DNA of 64,000 bases from assembly GCF_026241225.1 (NCBI RefSeq), contig NZ_JAPFQP010000001.1, positions 806,001 through 870,000 on the forward strand. Direction: 5' to 3'. Position numbers and translations under genes: made by a program. Under the pieces are notes generated by a model, which worked only from the letters and a program-made list of their open reading frames with translations, made no database searches and was not told the DNA's origin. The stretch is from Lentiprolixibacter aurantiacus (lineage in GTDB: Bacteria; Bacteroidota; Bacteroidia; Flavobacteriales; Flavobacteriaceae). Below, piece after piece: positions 56,075-64,000 of the stretch (position 1 is its first letter; each line of letters begins with the position of its first letter).

Positions 56075-57833
56075 TAAGCGCTTTTAGAAATTCAGATTGA
56101 AGGGATAATGCATCTATTCCCCCCTGTCTGTGCAATTCTTCAACAGGACCGTGTTCAATGAATACATCTGGAATCCCTTTGATCCTGATTTTTGCAGAAC
56201 TATTACAACTTTGGGCATACTCCAGAACTGCACTGCCAAAACCCCCGGCCATGCACCCGTCCTCGACGGTAAATATAGTGTGATAAGTTGATAAAATTTT
56301 ATCCAGAAGCACGGTATCCAGAGGTTTTGCAAAACGCATGTCGTAATGGCTTGCTTTGCCATCGAGCTCAGGATGCTCCAAAACCTGACGTACCGTATTT
56401 CCAATAGGGCCAAGGCTCAAAACCGCAATTTCACTGCCTTTTTTCAGGCAGCGGCCTGTTCCCGGAATAACTTCTTCAAAAGGTTGTTCCCAATCTTTAG
56501 TCACCCCTCGTCCCCTGGGATATCGGATCGCGATGGGATGTGACAGCCCCATTTGGGCCGTATATAGCATATGGCGCAGTTCCACTTCGTTCATGGGCGA
56601 GCAGATCACCATATTGGGGATGCATCTGAGGCAGGCAATATCGTATATCCCATGGTGTGTGGCACCATCTTCCCCAACCAATCCGGCACGATCCAGACAG
56701 AATACCACCGGCAGGTTTTGCAAGGCAACATCGTGTACTACCTGGTCATAGGCTCGTTGCAGGAAGGTAGAATATATATTGCAGAACGGGATAAGGCCAT
56801 CGGCAGCCATTCCTGCGGCCAGGGTTACCGCATGTTGTTCGGCAATGCCCACATCAAAAGCCCTTTCCGGGATTTCGTCCATCATAAACTTCAGGGAACT
56901 TCCGGTAGGCATAGCAGGGGTTATTCCAACAATGCGCTCATTTTTTCTGGCGAGGGTTACAATAGTGTGGCCAAAAACATCCTGGAATTTTGGGATCTCC
57001 GATACGTTCCCGGAGATCAGGTCTCCGGTCTGTTTGTCGAACCTTCCCGGAGCATGATAGGTAACCTGGTCCTCCTCAGCCTTTTTGAGGCCTTTGCCTT
57101 TTACAGTGGTTACATGCAGTAGTTTTGGCCCTTTAATACCTTTCATTTCATCCAGGACATGGAGCAGGCCGGGAAGGTCGTGCCCGTCTACAGGTCCTGT
57201 GTAATGCAGGTTCAGGGATTCGAAAAAATGTTCCTCTTTAATTGAGCCCTCTTTGGTGCGACTGAGGTAATTCTTGAGTGCACCTACACTGGGGTCTATT
57301 CCAATGGCATTGTCATTAAGCACAATAAGCACATCGGCATTGGCCACACCCGTGTGGTTCAGTCCTTCAAATGCCATCCCGCTGGCAATTGAGGCATCCC
57401 CGATTACGGCAATATGTTTTCGCCCTGCATTCCCCTGTAATTGTGAGGAAATAGCCATGCCCAGTATTGCCGAAATGGAAGTGGAACTGTGCCCGGTCCC
57501 GAAGGGATCGAAATCACTTTCTGAACGACTGGGGAAGCCGCTGATGCCACCGATCTGCCTGAGGCTTTCAAAATCGCCTTTACGGCCTGTGAGGATCTTG
57601 TGTCCGTATGCCTGATGCCCCACATCCCAGATGAGTTTATCATGGGGGGTGTTGTAACAATAATGGAGGGCTATGGTAAGCTCCACAACCCCCAGGCTAG
57701 CCCCTAAATGCCCTTGTTTTGCCGACACAACATCAATAATAAATCGTCTTAATTCCCCGGCCAGCACAGGAAGTTCTTCCGGCTTGAGCTTTCTCAGGTC
57801 ATCTACCCCATTTATGTGTTCCAGCAGTTTCAT
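56064..57833 (-). CDS. dxs: 1-deoxy-D-xylulose-5-phosphate synthase
   Basis: A 589-residue thiamine-diphosphate enzyme, first step of the non-mevalonate isoprenoid pathway. The start at 57833 (MKLLEHINGVDDLRKL) is preferred; a longer reading to 57932 adds a non-family tail. Key parts are HVGHQ-type VGHQAYGHKILTGR, the ThDP motif IGDASIASGMAFEGLNH to VLNDNAIGID (GDA instead of the more common GDG), and AEQHAVTLAAGMA with the catalytic glutamate. PVVFCLDRAGLVGEDGATHHG is also present. It is divergent from tadA. Confidence 0.96.
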   Translation of the reverse strand: MKLLEHINGVDDLRKLKPEELPVLAGELRRFIIDVVSAKQGHLGASLGVVELTIALHYCYNTPHDKLIWDVGHQAYGHKILTGRKGDFESLRQIGGISGFPSRSESDFDPFGTGHSSTSISAILGMAISSQLQGNAGRKHIAVIGDASIASGMAFEGLNHTGVANADVLIVLNDNAIGIDPSVGALKNYLSRTKEGSIKEEHFFESLNLHYTGPVDGHDLPGLLHVLDEMKGIKGPKLLHVTTVKGKGLKKAEEDQVTYHAPGRFDKQTGDLISGNVSEIPKFQDVFGHTIVTLARKNERIVGITPAMPTGSSLKFMMDEIPERAFDVGIAEQHAVTLAAGMAADGLIPFCNIYSTFLQRAYDQVVHDVALQNLPVVFCLDRAGLVGEDGATHHGIYDIACLRCIPNMVICSPMNEVELRHMLYTAQMGLSHPIAIRYPRGRGVTKDWEQPFEEVIPGTGRCLKKGSEIAVLSLGPIGNTVRQVLEHPELDGKASHYDMRFAKPLDTVLLDKILSTYHTIFTVEDGCMAGGFGSAVLEYAQSCNSSAKIRIKGIPDVFIEHGPVEELHRQGGIDALSLQSEFLKALNEG

Positions 57834-57896
57834 CAGCGGGCATAAAGGTACGTTAAATTCGATTTCCCTGCCGGGGAGTCTCTTCCCTAAAAGTGG

Positions 57897-57904
57897 TACT
57901 TTTG
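57897..57904 (+). promoter_or_regulatory. -7 element for tadA
   Basis: TACTTTTG, an exact TAnnTTTG match, ends only five bases before the ATG, suggesting a leaderless or near-leaderless transcript. No clear -33 TTG. Confidence 0.35.
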
Positions 57905-57909
57905 CAGGT

Positions 57910-58359
57910 ATGGAATTCAAGCTGGACGACACCTATTTTATGAAGAAGGCCCTTCAGGAGGCAGAGATAGCATTTGAGAAGGGGGAGGTGCCCATAGGAG
58001 CTGTAATTGTCGTAAAAGACCGGATCATAGCCCGGGGCCATAACCTTACCGAACAGTTGCACGATGTTACCGCACATGCTGAAATGCAGGCCATTACTGC
58101 AGCTTCCAATTTTTTGGGGGGAAAATACCTGTACGACTGTACCTTATATGTAACCCTGGAACCCTGTCAGATGTGTGCCGGGGCGCTGTACTGGAGTCAG
58201 ATTGCCAGGGTAGTTTTCGGGGCTTATGACCCGCAGCGTGGCTTCACTGTGATGGGTGGACAGCTGCATCCCAAAACCGAACTTCTTGGAGGTTTAATGG
58301 AGGAAGAAGCCGGGGAGTTGATCAAGCGGTTTTTTATTCAAAAGCGCAACCTCAACTAA
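57910..58359 (+). CDS. tadA: tRNA adenosine(34) deaminase (nucleoside deaminase)
   Basis: A 149-residue zinc deaminase. The ATG at 57910 gives the normal length (an upstream in-frame reading to 57673 would run back across the dxs gene). Zinc/catalytic motifs are TAHAEMQAITAAS (HAE) and LEPCQMCAGALYWSQI (PCxxC). KRFFIQKRN is the tail. TadA converts adenosine to inosine at the wobble position of tRNA-Arg; a guanine-deaminase-like role is less likely. Confidence 0.9.
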   Translation: MEFKLDDTYFMKKALQEAEIAFEKGEVPIGAVIVVKDRIIARGHNLTEQLHDVTAHAEMQAITAASNFLGGKYLYDCTLYVTLEPCQMCAGALYWSQIARVVFGAYDPQRGFTVMGGQLHPKTELLGGLMEEEAGELIKRFFIQKRNLN

Positions 58360-58386
58360 TAAAAAAACCCCGGGAAAATCCCGGGG
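58360..58386 (-). terminator. Terminator of the cold-shock gene
   Basis: CCCCGGGA (58368-58375) and TCCCGGGG (58379-58386), perfect arms with an AAA loop. The A run at 58360-58367 is a U tract when read on the minus strand. The plus-strand side lacks a T tract. Confidence 0.92.
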
Positions 58387-58411
58387 CCGTGTTCAATCAA
58401 AATAAAATATA

Positions 58412-58606
58412 TTAGCCGATCACCTGCACTTGTGCAGCGACCACACCTTTTCTTCCTTCTTCTTCTTGGTATTCTACTTTGTTGCCTTCTCTAAGCTCCA
58501 CCCCGTTCAATGCCGTAACATGAACAAAAATGTCCTTACCGGTTTCATCGTTGGTAATGAACCCATAACCTTTGGATTCATTGAAAAATTTAACTGTTCC
58601 AGTCAT
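58412..58606 (-). CDS. cspA: Cold-shock domain protein
   Basis: A 64-residue single-strand nucleic-acid-binding protein. RNP1-like and RNP2-like motifs are SKGYGFIT and DIFVHVTAL. Length and the opening TGTVKFFNESKGYGFI are canonical. It acts as an RNA chaperone. It has its own terminator and a 72-base gap upstream with a small GGGGTTCCCC dyad in the leader. Confidence 0.95.
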   Translation of the reverse strand: MTGTVKFFNESKGYGFITNDETGKDIFVHVTALNGVELREGNKVEYQEEEGRKGVVAAQVQVIG

Positions 58607-58678
58607 GTAAAAAATTTAAAATAATAATATTCGAAGGTACTACAATAAATGGGGAACCCCGCAAGGAAAATTAAATAA

Positions 58679-58942
58679 TTACTTATCCTGCCTCCTTTTT
58701 TCCTTTTTCTCCCGCATTTTCCGGATGTTTTCATCGGTCAGCATATAATCTTTCACTTTTTTCCCTTTGCTTTCCTTTATCAGAAACAGGGGCATAGCCA
58801 CCAGGAACAGGCCAACGGTACCAAACCCTATGTATTTATTAGCCAGCTGCAATTGCTCATCCTTTATAGAAAAGCCATAGATAATGGAACCCAGTGAGGC
58901 TAAGACCACGAGGACAATAAAGTATTTCAACCTGAATTTCAT
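58679..58942 (-). CDS. Small two-helix membrane protein
   Basis: An 87-residue protein: first helix YFIVLVVLASLGSIIYGF, linker SIKDEQLQLANKYI, second helix GFGTVGLFLVAMPLFLI, then a long lysine/arginine tail (KMREKKEKRRQDK). Its start lies three bases after the stop of the ClC gene on the same strand, so it belongs to that operon. Function unknown. Confidence 0.75.
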   Translation of the reverse strand: MKFRLKYFIVLVVLASLGSIIYGFSIKDEQLQLANKYIGFGTVGLFLVAMPLFLIKESKGKKVKDYMLTDENIRKMREKKEKRRQDK

Positions 58943-58945
58943 AAG

Positions 58946-60730
58946 CTAGACACTGAAATTAATCAACTTTCTGCGGTAGGAAGTAAGCAATTTGGAACGG
59001 GAAATAAACCCGTAATATTTACCGCCTCTAATTACCGGCAGGTTCCAGGCACCGCTATCCTGGAATTTCTGCATTACCTTCTTCATACTATCGCTTTCAT
59101 AGAAAATATGTTCCGGCGCGGTATGCATAAAACTACCCACGGTTACCTTATCGTACATGGAGCTGTCAAACATCACTGCGCGTATGTCATCAAGATGGAC
59201 GATCCCAATCAGGTTTTTCTCATGATTTACCACCGGAAAAATATTCCGGGCAGATTTAGCCACCGTATCGTGCAGCATCTCCCCAAGTGTCATCTCCTGC
59301 CGCACTTCTTTAAAATTGCGTTCAATAACGTCGTCTATTTCCATCATACTGAGTACCGTCTGGTCCTTGTCGTGCGTAATAAGGGCCCCTATTTTTGCCA
59401 GTTCCCGGGTATAGATATTGTGTTCAACGGCGTTTTTGCTGATGAGGTACGAAATGGCTGCTGTGATCATTAAAGGGACAAAAAGATCGTAACCCCCTGT
59501 GATCTCTGCTATCAGAAAGATGGCGGTAAGGGGGGCGTGCAGCACGCCGGCAATCAATCCGGCCATACCGATAAGCGTAAAATTACTTTCGCTAACGTAA
59601 AATCCCAGGCCTGAATTGTTGATTACCTTGGCCACTACATGGCCCAGGGAACTCCCCATTACCATAGTGGGGATAAAGATACCCCCTACACCTCCGGCGG
59701 CAAAGGTTGTGGTCATTGCCACGGCTTTGAAAATGGTAATCCCGAATAGCAGGGCTATCACTACCCAGATATTTTCCATGTAAGCATCAAAAGGGGTTGT
59801 CCCTAGCGCTTTGACGTGGTCTCCAAGAAGCAGGTCGTTGATAAAACCAAAACCTTCCCCGTACAGCGGAGGTATAAAATACAGCATAATCCCTATGGCA
59901 ATCCCCCCAATCAACAGTCTGTACTTAGGGCTTTTAAATGGCCGGAATAAACGAAGAATGCCAAAATACATTTTGGTGAAATAGATGGAGGCCACAGCGG
60001 TACCCACTCCCAGGACCACATAAAATAGCGTATCCTTAACCTGGAATGAATCCTGTATGTTAAAATTGATCAGGGTTTCCTCGCCCAGGAAGAAATAGGA
60101 AGTCAGGATCCCGGAGATGGACGCCAGGATCAATGGCAGCAACGAAAGCATGGTAAGGTCCAGGCTAAAGATCTCTACAGCAAATATGATGGCCGCTATG
60201 GGCGATTGGAATATGGAGGCTATGGCGCCGGCGGAGGCACAGGCGATCAGCAGGGAGCGGTTATTGGCATTAACATGGAACAGTCTGCCGAAATTGGAGC
60301 TTATGGCAGCACCTGTTGCAACGGCGGGCCCCAGCAATCCTACGGATCCGCCAAAACCAACCGTAAGCGGGGCGGTTATAAGCGGGCCGTAAATCTGTTT
60401 CAGGGACATGATCCCCCTTTTTCTGGAAAGGGCATAGAGAATAGAGGAAACGGCATGATCCATTCGCTCCTTGTGGACGTATTTCACGTAGAGGTAAACC
60501 AGGGTAAGGCCAATAATCGGGATGATGAAATACAGCTGGTTGTCAGAAAAAATGATTCCTCTCTCCAGGGAAGCCTCAATGAAATAGGTCAGGTTTTTTA
60601 AAGTAACAGAAGCAAGCCCGGCAAGGAGGCCAACCGCTATGCTCATAACATAGATGAAGCGCTTGCTGGATACATTTCTGTACCGCCACTTGTGCAGTTT
60701 GGTAATTAAGTCAGCGTATCTGCCAGCCAT
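58946..60730 (-). CDS. ClC-family chloride channel/transporter with CBS domains
   Basis: A 594-residue ClC protein: eighteen-helix type membrane domain to about residue 430, then a CBS pair (about 455-580; EVRQEMTLGEMLHDTVA and VGSFMHTAPEHIFYES). The selectivity-filter block reads GGSVGLLGPAVATGAA (about residues 128-141). There the gating glutamate of the usual GxEGP motif is replaced by leucine (L133). GGIFIPTMVMGSSLGHV is the third filter block. Loss of the glutamate points to altered gating or coupling. Confidence 0.92.
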   Translation of the reverse strand: MAGRYADLITKLHKWRYRNVSSKRFIYVMSIAVGLLAGLASVTLKNLTYFIEASLERGIIFSDNQLYFIIPIIGLTLVYLYVKYVHKERMDHAVSSILYALSRKRGIMSLKQIYGPLITAPLTVGFGGSVGLLGPAVATGAAISSNFGRLFHVNANNRSLLIACASAGAIASIFQSPIAAIIFAVEIFSLDLTMLSLLPLILASISGILTSYFFLGEETLINFNIQDSFQVKDTLFYVVLGVGTAVASIYFTKMYFGILRLFRPFKSPKYRLLIGGIAIGIMLYFIPPLYGEGFGFINDLLLGDHVKALGTTPFDAYMENIWVVIALLFGITIFKAVAMTTTFAAGGVGGIFIPTMVMGSSLGHVVAKVINNSGLGFYVSESNFTLIGMAGLIAGVLHAPLTAIFLIAEITGGYDLFVPLMITAAISYLISKNAVEHNIYTRELAKIGALITHDKDQTVLSMMEIDDVIERNFKEVRQEMTLGEMLHDTVAKSARNIFPVVNHEKNLIGIVHLDDIRAVMFDSSMYDKVTVGSFMHTAPEHIFYESDSMKKVMQKFQDSGAWNLPVIRGGKYYGFISRSKLLTSYRRKLINFSV

Positions 60731-60790
60731 CCCCGGGACCTATATTTAAAGGTATTAAAAATACGTCAGGAAAAGGGATTCCGTTGCTTC

Positions 60791-62539
60791 CTAAAGGTCT
60801 AATTTCAAATTCAGCTCTTCCAACTGGGCTTCATCGATTGGCGATGGGGCATCGATCATCACGTCCCTTCCGCTATTGTTCTTGGGGAAGGCGATAAAAT
60901 CCCGTATGGTTTCCTGTCCGCCCAGAATAGCTACCAGTCGGTCCAGGCCAAAAGCGATACCCCCATGTGGTGGTGCACCGTATTGGAAAGCATCCATCAG
61001 GAACCCAAATTGGGACCGTGCTTCCTCAGGGGTAAATCCGAGGTGCCTGAACATGGTAGCCTGTATGTCTTTATCGTGAATCCTTATGGAGCCCCCGCCA
61101 ATTTCGTTTCCATTGAGAACCAGGTCGTAGGCGTTTGCCCGTACAGCGCCGGGATCTGTTTCCAGCAATTCCAGCTGTCCTGGCTTGGGAGATGTGAACG
61201 GGTGGTGCATGGCATGGTAACGCTCTGTTTCGGGATCAAACTCCAGCAGCGGGAAATCTACCACCCAAAGTGGAGCAAACTCATCTGCCTTGCGCAGGCC
61301 AAGACGTTCAGCCAGTTCCATTCGAAGTGCACTCAGCTGGGTACGTGTTGCGTCTGTTTCCCCGGAGAGGATGCAAATGAGATCCCCGGCTTCTGCACCA
61401 GTGGCTTCTGCCCATTTGGCGAGGTCCTCGGAGGTATAGAACTTGTCTACAGAAGATTTGAAGCTGCCGTCTTCATTGCATTTAACATAGACCATCCCTT
61501 TGGCGCCTACCTGGGGCCTCTTTACCCAGTTGATCAGGGCATCGATCTCCTTTCGGGAGTATTCGGCCCCACCGGGAACTGCAATCCCCACTACCAATTC
61601 CGCAGAATTGAAAACCTGGAAATCCCGGTGCCGGGCAATGGCATTCAACTCCCCGAATTCCATACCGAAACGAATATCCGGCTTGTCCGAACCGTATCTT
61701 TGCATCGCCTCGTCATAGGTGAGACGGGGGAACGGACCTGATTCAATGTTGTGTATATTCTGAAGCAGATGACGTACCAGTCCTTCAAAAGCATTAAGTA
61801 CGTCTTCCTGTTCCACGAAGGCCATTTCGCAATCGATCTGGGTAAATTCTGGCTGCCGGTCGGCCCGCAGGTCCTCATCCCTGAAACACTTCACGATCTG
61901 GAAATATTTGTCCAATCCGCCAACCATCAGCAACTGCTTGAAAGTCTGGGGCGACTGAGGCAGGGCGTAAAACTGGCCTTCGTTCATCCTACTGGGTACC
62001 ACAAAATCCCGGGCACCTTCAGGAGTGGATTTAATTAGGTATGGTGTTTCTACTTCTATAAAACCCTGATCAGAAAGGTATTTGCGAACCTCCATGGCAA
62101 CCTTGCTTCGGAAGATCAGGTTGTTCTTAACCGGATTCCGGCGAATATCCAGGTAGCGGTATTTCATGCGCAGGTCATCCCCTCCGTCTGTCTGGTCTTC
62201 AATAGTAAAAGGGGGCAGTAGTGCTTTGTTAAGTATGGTTATTTCGGATACCAGCACTTCCACATCTCCGGTAGGCATTTTCGGGTTCTTGGAGGCCCGT
62301 TCAATGACCTTACCTTTCACCTGAATTACGTACTCACGGCCCAGTTTTCTGGCTTTTTCGAGCAGGCTTATATCGCTTCGTTCCTCGTCAAAAACCAGCT
62401 GTGTTATGCCGTATCGGTCCCTGAGGTCAACCCAAACCACAAAGCCTTTGTCTCTCAGCTTGTGCACCCATCCTGATAATAACACCTCTTTATTGATGTG
62501 GGCTTGCCTTAGTTCGCCACATGTATGATTTCTGTACAT
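60791..62539 (-). CDS. aspS: Aspartyl-tRNA synthetase
   Basis: A 582-residue class II synthetase charging tRNA-Asp. The start at 62539 ([19 protein letters not shown]) matches the family; a longer frame to 62563 is not needed. Parts: OB-fold anticodon domain (residues 1-100), motif 1 ([19 protein letters not shown]), motif 2 ([20 protein letters not shown]), a GAD insertion (about 280-420) and motif 3 ([19 protein letters not shown]). The bacterial type is clear from the insertion. Confidence 0.97.
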   Translation of the reverse strand: MYRNHTCGELRQAHINKEVLLSGWVHKLRDKGFVVWVDLRDRYGITQLVFDEERSDISLLEKARKLGREYVIQVKGKVIERASKNPKMPTGDVEVLVSEITILNKALLPPFTIEDQTDGGDDLRMKYRYLDIRRNPVKNNLIFRSKVAMEVRKYLSDQGFIEVETPYLIKSTPEGARDFVVPSRMNEGQFYALPQSPQTFKQLLMVGGLDKYFQIVKCFRDEDLRADRQPEFTQIDCEMAFVEQEDVLNAFEGLVRHLLQNIHNIESGPFPRLTYDEAMQRYGSDKPDIRFGMEFGELNAIARHRDFQVFNSAELVVGIAVPGGAEYSRKEIDALINWVKRPQVGAKGMVYVKCNEDGSFKSSVDKFYTSEDLAKWAEATGAEAGDLICILSGETDATRTQLSALRMELAERLGLRKADEFAPLWVVDFPLLEFDPETERYHAMHHPFTSPKPGQLELLETDPGAVRANAYDLVLNGNEIGGGSIRIHDKDIQATMFRHLGFTPEEARSQFGFLMDAFQYGAPPHGGIAFGLDRLVAILGGQETIRDFIAFPKNNSGRDVMIDAPSPIDEAQLEELNLKLDL

Positions 62540-62601
62540 AATACCAACCGAATTTAGCCGCAAATGTAAGAAGATAAGCTTGTTTGAGGAATATGGAAGG
62601 T

Positions 62602-62613
62602 GCTAAATTTAGC
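62602..62613. promoter_or_regulatory. 12-bp palindrome in the aspS-susC intergenic region
   Basis: GCTAAATTTAGC is a perfect dyad between two divergent genes. Could be an operator for the SusC-type locus, but a single site is weak evidence. Confidence 0.25.
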
Positions 62614-62726
62614 CAGGTGAAGTTCAAATATTTACAGGTGGTGCATACAAGAAAATTTCAAAAATAGTTTCACACACAGGAATTGTTCATTACCTTGTTT
62701 CAAATAACTTATTCAAACTTATTATT

Positions 62727-64000
62727 ATGGAACACAAACTACTTGGAAAAACATTCCTATGGCTATGCCTACTGATTCCGCTTATCGGTTTCTCACAGGG
62801 TACTGTCAGCGGTAATGTTACCGATGCCACCTATGGTGGTCCTGTGGCCGGAGTAAATGTTGTCATCAAAGGCACCAATACCGGAACCACAACGGATTTT
62901 GACGGGAATTACGAAATTAGTATTTCGAGTTTCCCAGCCACACTGGTGTTTTCCTCTCTTGGATATGAGACACAGGAAATCCGGGTAACCGGAGCCACTG
63001 TGCTTAACGTGTCCCTTGGAGAATCTGCCACAGGTCTGGACGAAGTGGTGGTTACCGGTCTCGGTACTACCATTAAGCGTAGTAACCTGGCCAATGCCGT
63101 TTCCACGGTTTCTTCACGGGAACTTGTGGGGACTACAGCACAAACCACCCTGGACGGTGCACTTTACGGAAAGCTTACCGGGGTTAATATCACATCTTCT
63201 TCGGGTGCTCCCGGTGGAGGTTTTGCCCTCAGGCTGCGTGGTATTTCTTCAATTAACGGGAACAACCAGCCGCTTTATATTGTGGACGGGGTTTACGTGA
63301 ACAATGCGGAGATACCTTCCGGACTGCGTTTTGCATCCGGTGCCAACCGGGGCAATGAGGAGAATTCCTCCAACCGTATTGCAGACATTGATCCTAACGA
63401 TATTGAAAATATTGAGGTGTTAAAGGGAGCTTCTGCTGCGGCTATCTATGGAACCCGCGCGAATGCAGGGGTAGTAATCATTACCACCAAAAGGGGACGT
63501 CAGGGAAAAACTGATATCCGCTTTAGCCAGGATACAGGTTTTAATACGATAATTCAGAAACTGGGACTAAGGCCCTGGACTGCACAGAGCGTGGAAGACA
63601 CTTTTGGTGCCGCTGAGGTCGATCTTTATAACCAGGCTATAGCCCGTGGCGGCCTTATCGATTATGAGGACGAAATCTATGGGGAAACCGGCTTTATTAC
63701 CGATACTCGTATCAGTGCGAGTGGTGGAGGCGATAAGACCCGCTTTTTTGTAGGGGCTTCCTACCGTGACGAAGAAGGAATCATTAAGAATACCGGATTC
63801 AGTCGTTTTTCTGTACGCGCCAATATCGATCACGAAATTTCAAAAACATTCAGTTTCTCTGCCTCTTCCAATTTTGTAAGAAGTGCTTCAAGCAGGAGTT
63901 TTACTGGTAATGAAAATGAAGGAGGTCTTAGTTACGGATACAACCTGGCTTTTACACGTCCCTGGATTGATTTGTTCCCGGATGAAAACGGTATTTATCC
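62727..64000 (+). CDS. SusC/RagA-family TonB-linked outer-membrane protein (partial)
   Basis: The first 424 codons of a SusC-type receptor, open at the window end. ATG 62727 begins the signal peptide (MEHKLLGKTFLWLCLLIPLI, then GFSQ). A CarboxypepD_reg domain follows (GGPVAGVNVVIKGTNTGTTT), then the TonB box-like segment DEVVVTGLGTT. The plug carries ADIDPNDIENIEVLKGASAA and AIYGTRANAGVVIITTKRG, the family hallmark. A SusD partner would be expected beyond the window. Cargo unknown; likely a glycan or peptide. Confidence 0.93.
   Translation, partial: MEHKLLGKTFLWLCLLIPLIGFSQGTVSGNVTDATYGGPVAGVNVVIKGTNTGTTTDFDGNYEISISSFPATLVFSSLGYETQEIRVTGATVLNVSLGESATGLDEVVVTGLGTTIKRSNLANAVSTVSSRELVGTTAQTTLDGALYGKLTGVNITSSSGAPGGGFALRLRGISSINGNNQPLYIVDGVYVNNAEIPSGLRFASGANRGNEENSSNRIADIDPNDIENIEVLKGASAAAIYGTRANAGVVIITTKRGRQGKTDIRFSQDTGFNTIIQKLGLRPWTAQSVEDTFGAAEVDLYNQAIARGGLIDYEDEIYGETGFITDTRISASGGGDKTRFFVGASYRDEEGIIKNTGFSRFSVRANIDHEISKTFSFSASSNFVRSASSRSFTGNENEGGLSYGYNLAFTRPWIDLFPDENGIY

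Noticed and set aside
60965-61741. A 258-codon open frame on the plus strand inside aspS
   Set aside because: It is antisense to a fully conserved aspartyl-tRNA synthetase and shows no domain, signal peptide or promoter.
1-64000. tRNA, rRNA, CRISPR arrays, insertion sequences and prophage genes
   Set aside because: I looked for cloverleaf ends, regularly spaced repeats, transposase motifs and integrases in the intergenic regions and gene products and found none. A covariance-model scan would be decisive.

Overview
The window looks like a chromosomal segment of a marine-type Flavobacteriaceae (Bacteroidota). The evidence is the gene content: a SusC-type TonB receptor, large TonB receptors with carboxypeptidase-regulatory N-termini, BrxA-type bacilliredoxin, DUF3078, DUF3109 and DUF6503 proteins, YicC-gmk-nadD linkage, and an nrdB-nrdA order. 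Promoter elements of the TAnnTTTG type also fit, as does the scarcity of Shine-Dalgarno sites. The genus is not asserted. I see no rRNA, tRNA, CRISPR array, insertion sequence or prophage. The genes are intact except the last one, which is cut by the window end.

Layout. 1-12.3 kb: hemH and a MATE exporter, two small envelope proteins, a P1 peptidase and a DUF4440-type lipoprotein, then two tandem ~1045-residue secreted beta-propeller (sortilin/VPS10-like) proteins and hemJ. 12.4-24.9 kb: an NtrY-like histidine kinase, a crotonase, a PA0069-type radical SAM protein, an HD hydrolase/acyltransferase pair, YegP-like and bacilliredoxin proteins, a TerB-DnaJ protein, a HupE/UreJ-like membrane protein, dCMP deaminase and a CtpA protease. 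Then come MarC and a DUF3109 protein. 25.2-29.9 kb: small secreted proteins, then class Ia ribonucleotide reductase (nrdB, nrdA). 30.4-38.9 kb: an oxidative sugar/cyclitol catabolic cluster with a GMC dehydrogenase and its subunit 3, two xylose-isomerase-like TIM barrels, an MFS nucleoside/sugar permease and a Gfo/Idh/MocA dehydrogenase. 39.0-41.1 kb: the housekeeping yicC-gmk-nadD operon.

42.6-53.5 kb is the most interesting region and reads as a phosphate-acquisition island. It has a Na/Pi cotransporter (nptA type), a PiT permease with a PhoU-like tail, an OprO/OprP-like porin, a YwqK-like small secreted protein and a free-standing carboxypeptidase-regulatory domain. A TonB receptor paired with a right-handed beta-helix lipoprotein completes it. 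Upstream of five transcription units, on both strands, I find 6-mers related to TTAAC(A/C) or TTTACA repeated with an 11-bp period. That is the architecture of a PhoB/PhoP-family operator. Around the porin promoter there is also a 20-22 bp element in three copies: two direct and one inverted. The inverted pair brackets the porin operator and could be an invertible or otherwise regulatory segment.

53.6-64.0 kb: dgt, a DUF3078 outer-membrane protein, dxs, tadA, cspA, a ClC-family protein lacking the usual gating glutamate, aspS, and the start of a SusC-type receptor. Most convergent gene ends carry clear intrinsic-terminator hairpins.
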